Source of the DNA: Gammaproteobacteria bacterium
GTDB lineage: Bacteria; Pseudomonadota; Gammaproteobacteria; GCA-001735895
Assembly: GCA_024225395.1 (NCBI GenBank)
Contig: JAAEMR010000249.1
Coordinates: 1-48,364, forward strand
Length of the DNA stretch: 48,364 bases
Direction of reading: 5' to 3'
Shown here: positions 16,571 through 23,977 of the stretch, piece by piece
Numbering within the stretch: the first letter of the stretch is position 1
Layout: every line of letters begins with the position of its first letter
Position numbers and translations under genes: made by a program
Notes under the pieces: generated by a model
What the model was told of the DNA's origin: nothing
What the model saw: the letters and a program-made list of their open reading frames with translations, nothing else
Database searches by the model: none

Positions 16571-18175
16571 TTGTCAACTCTTTCATTTATCACCAAAGTC
16601 TTGTATACATTATTAAAAAATAGACTGTCACTACTCAACGATTCTAATTTAGATGATGCTATATCAGCTTCTAAAATAGGTCTTGAAAAGGAAAGTCTGC
16701 GCGTGTCTCCAGAAGGTGGGATTTCACAATTTCCACACCCTACAGCCTGGGGCTCAGCTCTTACTCATCCACAGATCACCACTGATTTTTCTGAAGCCCT
16801 GGCCGAGCTGATTACTCCTCCCTGTAATTCGGTCACAGAAGTCATTCAATATCTCGATAATATTCAGAACTTTGTGTATAGAAATTTAGACAATGAGATT
16901 TTATGGGCAACCAGTATGCCCTGCGTGGTTGAAGGTGAAACCAGCATTCCGCTGGCGAAATACGGTACTTCAAATGCAGCTCAGATGAAAACCGCTTATC
17001 GTCGTGGACTGGGTTTACGTTATGGTCGTTCCATGCAGATTATTGCCGGTGTACATTTTAACTATTCATTTTCAGATGAATTCTGGAAACAATATCAACA
17101 ACTCAACAATAATTCAGACCAGCTACAGGATTTTATTTCACAACAGTACATGGGCGTCATACGTAATTTGCTGAGATATGGATGGATTGTCCCGTATTTT
17201 TTTGGCGCATCTCCAGCGGTATGCAAATCTTTCCTGAAAGGCAAAAAAACCCTGTTGCAGGAGTTTAACGAGAATACATTTTACGAGCCTTACGCCACTT
17301 CATTAAGGCAGGGCGATATTGGTTATCAAAATAATAAGGAAGAGTTAACCGGTATCAAAGCCAATTATGACTCGCTGGAAACCTACATTAAAAGCATGCA
17401 GTGTGCAATTAACACGCCCTATTCAGGCTATGAAGAGCTTGGCGTAAAAATTGATGGCGTACATCAACAACTCAATGCAAATATTCTTCAGATTGAAAAT
17501 GAATACTATAGCTCGGTAAGGCCCAAACAAATATTACAGGGCGAAGAAATGCCATCCATCGCCTTAAAGAAAAGAGGTATCGCTTATGTCGAGTTACGGT
17601 CTCTGGATGTGAATGCTTTTGATCCCCATGGCATCAATTCCGATCAGCTCTATTTCCTCGAAGTTTTCATGCTTTTTTGTTTGCTGCAGGAAAGCCCCGC
17701 TCTAACACCAGAAGAAGTCATTGGTATTGATGAAAACCTGTTACTTGTGGCTCATAAAGGCAGGCAGCCAGGATTAGATCTAAGCCGTGACGGTAAAAAA
17801 ATCAGCCTACAGGACTGGGCCAGTGAGCTATGTCAAAACATGAAACCGGTGGCCGACCTGTTAGATAGATCCAATTACTGCGAAAATTACTTTTCCAGTG
17901 TAAAGTCTCAAATTGCTTCAGTATACGACCCTGATTTAACACCTTCAGCCAGAATGCTGGCAGACATGAGAGAACACGAGGAAGGTTTTTATCATCATGC
18001 CAAACGCATGTCTGAGCATCATTACCAGTATTATAAAAATCATAGCCTGCCTGACGAAAAAATTGAATCTTTCAAAAAATCGGCAACTGAATCAATAGCG
18101 ATGCAACATCAGATAGAAGCTGAAGATAACATTAGTTTTGATCAATACTTAAAGAGCTATTTCGAACAAAACTAA
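16571..18175 (+). CDS. gshA: Glutamate-cysteine ligase (GshA, proteobacterial type)
   Basis: A 534-residue cytoplasmic ligase for the first step of glutathione synthesis: L-Glu + L-Cys + ATP to gamma-glutamylcysteine. Recognisable segments are IGLEKESLRVSPEGG, GSALTHPQITTDFSEALAELITPP, LRYGRSMQIIAGVHFNYS, RGIAYVELRSLDVNAFDPHG and the C-terminal ARMLADMREHEEGFYHHA. Length matches the ~520-residue E. coli/Pseudomonas class. The start is TTG with no evident Shine-Dalgarno. An in-frame TGA at 16532 and the lack of any ATG rule out an upstream start. gshB is not in the window. It stands alone, divergent from the MerB-like gene, which fits a shared thiol theme. Confidence 0.95.
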   Translation: MSTLSFITKVLYTLLKNRLSLLNDSNLDDAISASKIGLEKESLRVSPEGGISQFPHPTAWGSALTHPQITTDFSEALAELITPPCNSVTEVIQYLDNIQNFVYRNLDNEILWATSMPCVVEGETSIPLAKYGTSNAAQMKTAYRRGLGLRYGRSMQIIAGVHFNYSFSDEFWKQYQQLNNNSDQLQDFISQQYMGVIRNLLRYGWIVPYFFGASPAVCKSFLKGKKTLLQEFNENTFYEPYATSLRQGDIGYQNNKEELTGIKANYDSLETYIKSMQCAINTPYSGYEELGVKIDGVHQQLNANILQIENEYYSSVRPKQILQGEEMPSIALKKRGIAYVELRSLDVNAFDPHGINSDQLYFLEVFMLFCLLQESPALTPEEVIGIDENLLLVAHKGRQPGLDLSRDGKKISLQDWASELCQNMKPVADLLDRSNYCENYFSSVKSQIASVYDPDLTPSARMLADMREHEEGFYHHAKRMSEHHYQYYKNHSLPDEKIESFKKSATESIAMQHQIEAEDNISFDQYLKSYFEQN

Positions 18176-18501
18176 TGCATTCAGGTTTGTAATAGCTTTG
18201 TTTCATTAGCTTAAACCCCGTCAGAGATATCACCTGAAACGCAACAATCTCAATAGGCAAAAGGGGTGATTACAATTTAATCCTTAAACAGGCAGGAGTC
18301 GATACAAAGCAGGCACACAATTTCGGTATTATAAATAGATTATTGACGCTACAGTTTTATACCTGGGTTTATAGCTAAAATTGTGATTATTTTAAACGGC
18401 TCAAGATTCTCCGTCTGCAATGCTCATTCGAGTAACTCAGCTGCGAGCGAGGTTGACCATTCCTTATCAGGGGTGGTTAAAAACCTGCGGGAGTCAACGC
18501 C
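18176..18501. other. Intergenic region after gshA
   Basis: No gene or RNA is recognised. A weak inverted repeat (ATCACC near 18228, GGTGAT near 18266) is the only structure seen. No clear T-tract terminator for gshA is present. Confidence 0.4.
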
Positions 18502-18636
18502 ATGGATATTAACTATATCTACTTTCTTACCGGGTTCAGCGTAGTCTTTATGATGCTGAAGATATTCTATTTTTTCAATATGAAAGCGTATAACATCTTT
18601 AATAGTGCTTTAGCATTTTTTATAACAAATTATTAG
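18502..18636 (+). CDS. Small hydrophobic membrane peptide (44 aa)
   Basis: A short open frame encodes MDINYIYFLTGFSVVFMMLK and continues through an aromatic-rich stretch to FITNY. It is almost entirely hydrophobic, enough for one membrane span. A GGGAG sequence 8 nt before the ATG is a strong ribosome-binding site, which is the main reason to believe it. I do not recognise a family. It lies 260 bp upstream of the copper-chaperone-type operon and may or may not be connected. Confidence 0.4.
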   Translation: MDINYIYFLTGFSVVFMMLKIFYFFNMKAYNIFNSALAFFITNY

Positions 18637-18838
18637 TAACACTCTTTAACAAATCAGCAATTTTCGTATTTCTGGAATATTACCCATGGTTTTAACCTGA
18701 TATATTCTTCTATTACCCAGGATACATTTAATTTTGTTCATTGAACTGTCTTTTTTTGAGTCATATGGCACACTTATAAGCGTAAAAACACATTCAAAAA
18801 TAAAAACCACTCCCAACGGAAACTTACCCGCTATATTC

Positions 18839-18878
18839 TTGAGTTAAATCAATGAATAACCCCTGAAAAGTTTATTAT
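18839..18878 (+). promoter_or_regulatory. FNR/Anr-like box and -10 element upstream of the NosL/ABC operon
   Basis: TTGAGTTAAATCAA at 18839-18852 matches the FNR consensus TTGAT-N4-ATCAA at all but one of ten defined positions. TATTAT at 18873-18878 is a good -10 hexamer. A start site 7-9 nt after it puts the box centre near -41, the spacing of class II activated promoters. The first operon gene begins at 18899. This suggests induction at low oxygen but no binding has been shown. Confidence 0.5.
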
Positions 18879-18898
18879 CATAAAACTCTAATATACTA

Positions 18899-19219
18899 AT
18901 GCATTCACAATCAATGTTTCCTGTCATACGCAAGTCTGCGTTCGTTTTAATATTTTTTTTAACCGGTACACTGTTGATGATGCTAACAGTTATTGATGCT
19001 ATGACTAAGCAGAGTTCAACCAGAGATTCATTAAATCAACGAGCCATGCTGGTTAAAGAATTCGGGCTTTCAGACCTGGCACTTTCAACCGAGGCTCGCT
19101 ATACCCGCCACCTGACGCTGGCTGATCGGCATTCGGCTTTTCAGGATCACCCTACTTCCTTTGACCACTTCCCATCGGGTTCTATTTTTCTTCCACCTTC
19201 GCAACTGACACATGATTGA
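18899..19219 (+). CDS. Membrane-anchored hypothetical protein, first gene of the NosL/ABC operon
   Basis: A 106-residue protein with an N-terminal hydrophobic segment (about 12-34, SAFVLIFFLTGTLLMMLTVID) acting as an anchor or uncleaved signal. The remaining ~70 residues are polar and probably periplasmic, with several His (RYTRHLTLADRHSAFQDH, then FDHF) but no Cys. I do not recognise a domain. Its stop overlaps the permease start by 8 bp, so it belongs to the same transcript and is probably translationally coupled. His-rich character would be compatible with metal contact, which is inference. The Shine-Dalgarno is weak. Confidence 0.6.
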   Translation: MHSQSMFPVIRKSAFVLIFFLTGTLLMMLTVIDAMTKQSSTRDSLNQRAMLVKEFGLSDLALSTEARYTRHLTLADRHSAFQDHPTSFDHFPSGSIFLPPSQLTHD

Positions 19220-20342
19220 ATTTTTCCGCAAACAGGCGTACCTGATTGATTTCACCATGTCTTCTTTGCTCAGACGCAAGGGAAAGAATTTCGGGCTGCT
19301 GCTGGTTTACACCCTAATCGTATTCATGCTGGCCTCGGTGATGCTGTTTTCCCATTCATTGAGAAAAGAGGCAGGAATCATTCTGCAGCAATCTCCCGAA
19401 ATCATTGTGCAGCGCCTGGTTGCAGGCCGACACGCACTGATCCCTGCTGAATATATTCAAAAAATGGGAAGACTACGCGGGGTTACCAGCAAAAAAGGAC
19501 GACTCTGGGGGTATTTCTACAACCCTGTTGTCAAAGCGAACTATACCGTCATGGCTCCCGACCATCTCGACCTGTCAACCACGGAAGTGATTATTGGTGC
19601 AGGCATCGCACGTACTATCGGCCTGGGCATCGGTGATTATTTCACCATGAGATCAAATAACGACACCTTCTCCTTTCAGGTCAAGGACATCATTGAGCGG
19701 AATTCTGAACTGGTCACGACCGACCTGGTATTGATATCCCCGAAAGCTTACCGGGTGATCACAGGAATCCCGGAAGGACAGTTTACCGATATTGTGCTGT
19801 CCGTCAGGAACCCGCGTGAAGTTCGCAAAGTTGCTGAAAAACTGGTTCAAAAGCTACCGGATATCAGGCCTGTTTTGCGTGAAGAAATATTACGCACCTA
19901 CGACAGTATCTTTGCCTGGCGTCAGGGAATTGTATTTGTGCTACTCATTGGAGCTCTGCTGGCATTTGTTATTTTTGCCTGGGATAAGGCATCCGGCCTA
20001 AGTGCTGAAGAAAAACGTGAAATCGGCATTCTTAAAGCCGTGGGCTGGGAGTCCGCTGACATACTGCACATGAAATTCTGGGAGGGCATCATCATTTCCC
20101 TGAGTGCTTTCATGCTGGGTTATCTGGCGGCTTACCTGCACGTATTTTACAGTTCGGCCGTGCTGTTCGAATCCGTATTGAAAGGCTGGGCGACCCTCTA
20201 CCCACAATTTAAACTGGTTCCTTTTATCGATGGTTTGCAGATAGCCACACTATTCTTCTTCACCATTTTTCCCTATGTGGTGGCGACTATCATTCCCATC
20301 TGGAAAGCATCGGTAACAGACCCCGATGCCATCATGCGTTAA
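19212..20342 (+). CDS. ABC transporter permease, FtsX/MacB type
   Basis: A 376-residue inner-membrane protein with the four-helix FtsX/MacB layout. TM1 is at about 28-47 (LLLVYTLIVFMLASVMLFS). A ~190-residue periplasmic domain is followed by TM2 (about 236-256, VFVLLIGALLAFVIFAW), TM3 (about 285-308) and TM4 (about 345-368). The cytoplasmic segment EEKREIGILKAVGWESADIL is the coupling motif of this family. Such proteins are mechanotransducers that drive periplasmic events or lipoprotein movement rather than moving solutes across the inner membrane. Partner ATPase begins 5 bp after the stop. The context of thiol and NosL proteins suggests work on an envelope metal or lipoprotein client. Confidence 0.88.
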   Translation: MIEFFRKQAYLIDFTMSSLLRRKGKNFGLLLVYTLIVFMLASVMLFSHSLRKEAGIILQQSPEIIVQRLVAGRHALIPAEYIQKMGRLRGVTSKKGRLWGYFYNPVVKANYTVMAPDHLDLSTTEVIIGAGIARTIGLGIGDYFTMRSNNDTFSFQVKDIIERNSELVTTDLVLISPKAYRVITGIPEGQFTDIVLSVRNPREVRKVAEKLVQKLPDIRPVLREEILRTYDSIFAWRQGIVFVLLIGALLAFVIFAWDKASGLSAEEKREIGILKAVGWESADILHMKFWEGIIISLSAFMLGYLAAYLHVFYSSAVLFESVLKGWATLYPQFKLVPFIDGLQIATLFFFTIFPYVVATIIPIWKASVTDPDAIMR

Positions 20343-20347
20343 TCATC

Positions 20348-21025
20348 ATGCTCATCTCATTAAGCGACATCAACAAAGTTTTTAACCAGGGAAAACACAA
20401 TGAGTTTCATGCAATTCGTGATATATCCCTGCACATAGAAGCCGGGAAAGTGACTTGCCTGAAAGGTTCCAGTGGATCAGGAAAAACCACATTGTTATCG
20501 ATGATCGGTTGCCTTTCACGTCCAACATCTGGACGCATTACACTCGAAAATAAAATACTCTCCGGCTTACCAGAACGTTTTCTAACCGATATCCGACGTC
20601 ATACGTTTGGTTTTATTTTTCAGAAATTTAATTTACTTCAGGGCTTAAGTGTACTGGAAAACGTCATGTTGCCCGCCTACCCTCTTGGCCTGAATCATAA
20701 AGACCTGAAAGCATCCGCGCAGAAATTAATCTCACACTTTGGCCTCGACCGCGTCATGAATAACCCGGTCGAATGGCTATCGGGTGGAGAATCTCAACGG
20801 GTCGCCATTTGTAGAGCGCTTATCAACGATCCTCAAATACTGATAGCTGATGAACCCACTGCCAACCTGGATACCCGGTTATCACAGGAGTTCATGGGCT
20901 TGCTCGATGAATTGCGTAAGACAGGAAAAACCATCCTGATCACCAGTCATGATCCCATCGTCTTCAACTCACCTGTGGTAGACAGGATAGTCGAGATGCA
21001 AGACGGTCAAATCATGGAAAGCTGA
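20348..21025 (+). CDS. ABC transporter ATP-binding protein, LolD/MacB type
   Basis: A 225-residue ATPase. Walker A is GSSGSGKTTLL (about 39-49), Q-loop FIFQKFNLLQGLSVLENV, signature WLSGGESQR, Walker B ILIADEPTANLD and H-loop ILITSHD. The combination FQxFNLL...ENV and DEPTANLD is typical of the LolD/MacB/FtsE class that pairs with FtsX-like permeases, in keeping with the preceding gene. It sits between permease and polytopic membrane protein with 5-bp and 2-bp gaps. It is cytoplasmic, attached to the permease. Confidence 0.92.
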   Translation: MLISLSDINKVFNQGKHNEFHAIRDISLHIEAGKVTCLKGSSGSGKTTLLSMIGCLSRPTSGRITLENKILSGLPERFLTDIRRHTFGFIFQKFNLLQGLSVLENVMLPAYPLGLNHKDLKASAQKLISHFGLDRVMNNPVEWLSGGESQRVAICRALINDPQILIADEPTANLDTRLSQEFMGLLDELRKTGKTILITSHDPIVFNSPVVDRIVEMQDGQIMES

Positions 21026-21027
21026 TC

Positions 21028-22035
21028 ATGTTTCTAAGCCCCGCCATTCTTGCATTAATCCTGGTCTCAGCTGTGATCAGCCTGATGCTGATACTGGCCA
21101 GTGGTTTTGCCATCCAGGTATTACAGAAGTGGAACATTAACAGTGGCAGCGAGCTGCAGTTAAACCTTGAGAGGCGTACTTATTTGATCTCTACCCTGCT
21201 GATCTGGGCTTTTGCATCCGAACTGATTTCGTTGATGCTGTTTATTTACAATGCAGAATCCATGTCCGGACAGTTTGTCGGTGCTATGTGCGCAACCGGT
21301 GTGTTGAATGTCAATGAATGGGGCTGGCCGACTCTATTTCTTAAAATAGCCATATTCTTTAGCGGCACAATCTGGCTGGCGCTCAACTACCTGGACAACA
21401 AAGGCTTCGACTATCCGCTGGTAAGAGTTAAGTATCTTTTGTTACTGCTTATCGTGCCCATGGTGATCACAGAATTCTATATGCAAACCCGCTATTTCAT
21501 GGAAATGAATCCCGACGTCATCACTTCCTGCTGTGGCTCCCTTTTTTCTGTTGATGCAAAAGGTGTGGCCTCTGAAGTATCCAGCCTGACACCCCGACAG
21601 GCCATTATTGCAATGTATGGCTCCGGCCTGTTATTGATGCTCAGTGGAACCTGGTACCTGTTACGTAACAAAGGCGGTTTGCTATTTTCGCTTTTCGGCT
21701 TAACTGCATTCATCACGGCAATAATGTCAATCATCTCTTATATATCTCTCTATATTTACGAGCACCCGCATCATCATTGCCCTTTTTGCATTTTAAAATC
21801 CGGACATGATTATGCTGGATACACTTTATATATTCCGCTATTTCTGGCGACTTCTCTGGCATTGGCAGCCGGTACAATTTCATACTGGAAAAAGATTCCC
21901 AGCCTGAATTCATCAGTAGCAGTTTATGCGCCCAAACTGGTTTACCTGGCTTTGATTTTTTTCAATATTTTTTATATTCTGGCAACCTGGTGGGTATGGC
22001 AGTCAAACCTGACCATGGAATCGATATGGCAGTAA
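21028..22035 (+). CDS. Polytopic membrane protein with Cys/His metal-like motifs
   Basis: A 335-residue protein with about eight hydrophobic helices. I do not recognise a named family. Conspicuous residues sit in loops or helix ends: Cys88 (GAMCATGVLN), a CC pair at 168-169 (ITSCCGSLF), and His246, His248-250, Cys251 and Cys254 (HPHHHCPFC). Such clustered thiols and imidazoles are typical of copper, zinc or heme ligands or of a disulfide relay. The ATG lies 2 bp after the ATPase stop and the last codons overlap the thioredoxin gene by 10 bp, so it is part of the operon core. It could take electrons or metal to the lipoprotein thioredoxin and NosL proteins, as inference. No DsbD-type motif pattern was identified. 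Confidence 0.75.
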   Translation: MFLSPAILALILVSAVISLMLILASGFAIQVLQKWNINSGSELQLNLERRTYLISTLLIWAFASELISLMLFIYNAESMSGQFVGAMCATGVLNVNEWGWPTLFLKIAIFFSGTIWLALNYLDNKGFDYPLVRVKYLLLLLIVPMVITEFYMQTRYFMEMNPDVITSCCGSLFSVDAKGVASEVSSLTPRQAIIAMYGSGLLLMLSGTWYLLRNKGGLLFSLFGLTAFITAIMSIISYISLYIYEHPHHHCPFCILKSGHDYAGYTLYIPLFLATSLALAAGTISYWKKIPSLNSSVAVYAPKLVYLALIFFNIFYILATWWVWQSNLTMESIWQ

Positions 22036-22544
22036 ATACTCCACAGCGGATAAAACTGTTTCTGGCTATTGCAATGCTGGCCATACTGATTCAGATATCA
22101 GCTTGTAGTGATGACACCGCTGCACTGGTTAAAGGCAAACCCACACCGGAATTCAGCTTACAAAGCTTAAAAGGAGACACGGTTAACTTTCCAGATCAAT
22201 TTATCAATCAGGTCACCATCATCAGTTTCTGGGCTGACTGGTGCCCAAGTTGCTACAAAGAAATGCAGGATTTTGAAACGCTGTTTCAACAGTATAAAAA
22301 CCAGGAACTGAGCATTATTGCTATCAATATCGAACAGGATAAAGAGACAGCTCAAGCCTTCATAAAAAACCTTAATCTTTCATATGATATTTTATTAGAC
22401 AGTAATGGGGATATAGCTAAAAGCTATAGAGTTTCATCGTTACCGGCTGCATTCATCCTCAACAGAGGTGGAAAGCTGAATACCCGTGTACTGGGGGAAA
22501 CTCCTGCCGAAGTTTTTGAAAAAACATTGAGACCATTACTATGA
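22026..22544 (+). CDS. Lipoprotein thioredoxin-like (TlpA/ResA-type) thiol oxidoreductase
   Basis: A 172-residue periplasmic protein. The hydrophobic leader ends in ISAC, a good lipobox with the lipidated Cys at 27. A TlpA/ResA fold follows with active site WADWCPSC (Cys73, Cys76), strand IISFWADW and cis-Pro loop SSLPAAFIL. Relatives reduce cysteines of apocytochromes or copper-site proteins such as Sco and CuA oxidase. The start at 22026 (ATGGCAGTAA overlaps the previous stop) is preferred over an upstream ATG at 21990 because it gives a normal signal peptide. In this operon it would suit keeping the CxxC thiols of NosL-family proteins reduced, which is inference. Confidence 0.85.
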   Translation: MAVNTPQRIKLFLAIAMLAILIQISACSDDTAALVKGKPTPEFSLQSLKGDTVNFPDQFINQVTIISFWADWCPSCYKEMQDFETLFQQYKNQELSIIAINIEQDKETAQAFIKNLNLSYDILLDSNGDIAKSYRVSSLPAAFILNRGGKLNTRVLGETPAEVFEKTLRPLL

Positions 22545-22589
22545 ACCAATATTTAGAACTTCAGCACTGTATTATTACTAAAATTCACT

Positions 22590-22616
22590 GGAGATAAATT
22601 TTCATATTTTATCTCC
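22590..22616 (+). repeat. Perfect 9-bp hairpin between thioredoxin and NosL-like genes
   Basis: GGAGATAAA and TTTATCTCC are separated by a 9-nt A/T-rich loop. No T-tract follows, so it is more likely an RNA processing or stabilising element than a terminator. The next gene has its own strong Shine-Dalgarno (AAGGAG). Confidence 0.5.
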
Positions 22617-22654
22617 ATTCAATTCGACCAACCTTAATCAAGGAGAAATCTCAA

Positions 22655-23338
22655 ATGAGTAATCAACATAACGAAAACCGAAGGAAAGTGATGAAAATCT
22701 TTTCAGCCATAGGATTAGGCAGCATCAGCGGGAGCGCTTTGGCCGGCTCAAATATCGGTGCAATGCTCCCGGGCAAAGGATGGGTAAAAGCAAACGGTCA
22801 GGAATGTCAGGGCGATGGTACACCTTTACAGTTTATTCCGAAGAAGGCACCAGACGACAACCCGCTTGAAAATGAACTGGAGAAATACCCAAGATGTCCA
22901 TATTGCGGCATGAGCCGTAAAAAATGGCACCACAGTCGTCACCTGGTTCAATACGATGACAATCTGGTTGATGCCACCTGTTCTATCCATTGCCTGTCCA
23001 TCAGCCTGTCATTGAATATAGATCGTGGTCCTAAGGCTATTTATGCTGCTGACTTTGGATCAGACGCCAGCATCAAGCCATTGGTTAAAGTCGACAAAGC
23101 CAGCTATCTGATTGGATCAAAACTCAAAGGCACCATGAGCAAGCAAAGCAGAATGGCTTTCTCATCTTTCGACTCGGCTAAAGCTCAACAATCAAAAAGT
23201 GGTGGTGAAATGGGTGACTTCGACGACGCTCTGAGAGAAGCCTATCTCGGCATGGCCAGTAACACCACGATGATTAGAAAACGTCGTGCAGAACGCCGTA
23301 AAAAGATGATGAAAATGAAGATGAAAATGAAAGGCTAA
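22655..23338 (+). CDS. NosL-family protein with Tat-like signal and Lys/Met-rich tail
   Basis: A 227-residue exported protein. The leader NRRKVMKIFSAIGLG...SALA (about 8-30) carries twin arginines and resembles a Tat signal. The core shows the NosL metal motif CPYCGM (Cys81, Cys84, Met86) and a second cluster TCSIHC (Cys109, His112, Cys113). NosL binds Cu(I) and supports copper-centre assembly in nitrous oxide reductase. The C-terminus is unusual: RKRRAERRKKMMKMKMKMKG, a basic run with alternating Met that could contact copper or acidic partners. It lies 110 bp after the lipoprotein thioredoxin gene, separated by a hairpin, and upstream of a second NosL gene. Confidence 0.78.
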   Translation: MSNQHNENRRKVMKIFSAIGLGSISGSALAGSNIGAMLPGKGWVKANGQECQGDGTPLQFIPKKAPDDNPLENELEKYPRCPYCGMSRKKWHHSRHLVQYDDNLVDATCSIHCLSISLSLNIDRGPKAIYAADFGSDASIKPLVKVDKASYLIGSKLKGTMSKQSRMAFSSFDSAKAQQSKSGGEMGDFDDALREAYLGMASNTTMIRKRRAERRKKMMKMKMKMKG

Positions 23339-23353
23339 TAGCTAGCAGTTCAC

Positions 23354-23399
23354 AGTTGGCACAGGAAGGTTTAATGATTTTGCTTCTTCTGTGTCAACT
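23354..23399 (+). repeat. 11-bp hairpin between the two NosL-family genes
   Basis: AGTTGGCACAG (23354-23364) pairs with CTGTGTCAACT (23389-23399), with one G-U pair in the middle. It is the second intergenic stem bracketing the NosL-like gene. No T-tract follows. Confidence 0.5.
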
Positions 23400-23425
23400 A
23401 CATATATTTAAAATAGGTAAAAAAT

Positions 23426-23926
23426 ATGTTAACGCATTTCAAAATATTCAAGCTGATAATTGCTTTCAGCTTTATCATTTCTCAACCGGCAATATCTGAA
23501 GTCATAGATCTGCAAAAACCGGGCGTTAATGATACCTGTCCAGTATGCGGCATGTTTGTGGCCAAGTACCCTGAGTGGGTAGCAACGGTTGTTTATAAAA
23601 CTCAACACGCACATCATTTTGACGGTGCAAAAGATCTTTTCAAATACCTGCAGGATTTACCCAAATGGGCCCCCGGGCATGAATTAAAAAATATCGTTTC
23701 AATTGGGGTTACCGAATACTATAGCCTGAGTTTAATCGATGCGCGCAAGGCTTATTATGTCATTGGTTCTGATGTGCTCGGTCCAATGGGGCACGAGTTG
23801 ATTCCATTAGAAACACTCGATGATGCTAAAGAATTCCTGGCCGATCATAAAGGCACAAAGATTCTGACATTTGATCAGGTAGATACTAAACTTCCTGCAA
23901 AACTTGATGATGGGAATTTTGAGTAA
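23426..23926 (+). CDS. nosL: NosL family copper-binding protein
   Basis: A 166-residue periplasmic protein with a Sec signal peptide (about 1-24). The mature N-terminus carries CPVCGMFV (Cys38, Cys41, Met43), the classical NosL site, then an alpha/beta core with HAHHFDGAKDLFKYL, an ALA-type segment YYVIGSDVLGPMGHELIP and a C-terminal acidic tail. Known NosL proteins are usually lipoproteins. This one has no Cys at the cleavage site and would be soluble. The gene is last in the operon, with AGG 8 nt before the ATG, and converges on the HDOD gene. No nosZ, nosD, nosF or nosY is in the window, so the client may be a different copper enzyme. Confidence 0.85.
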   Translation: MLTHFKIFKLIIAFSFIISQPAISEVIDLQKPGVNDTCPVCGMFVAKYPEWVATVVYKTQHAHHFDGAKDLFKYLQDLPKWAPGHELKNIVSIGVTEYYSLSLIDARKAYYVIGSDVLGPMGHELIPLETLDDAKEFLADHKGTKILTFDQVDTKLPAKLDDGNFE

Positions 23927-23977
23927 TTTTATTCAGCGTGAGCTGACAACATGTAAATAAAAACACATCTCATCAGT

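Noticed and set aside
22655-23926. Reading the two NosL genes as part of a nitrous oxide reductase operon
   Set aside because: No nosZ, nosR, nosD, nosF or nosY is present. The associated ABC genes are FtsX/LolD type. NosL alone does not show N2O reduction.
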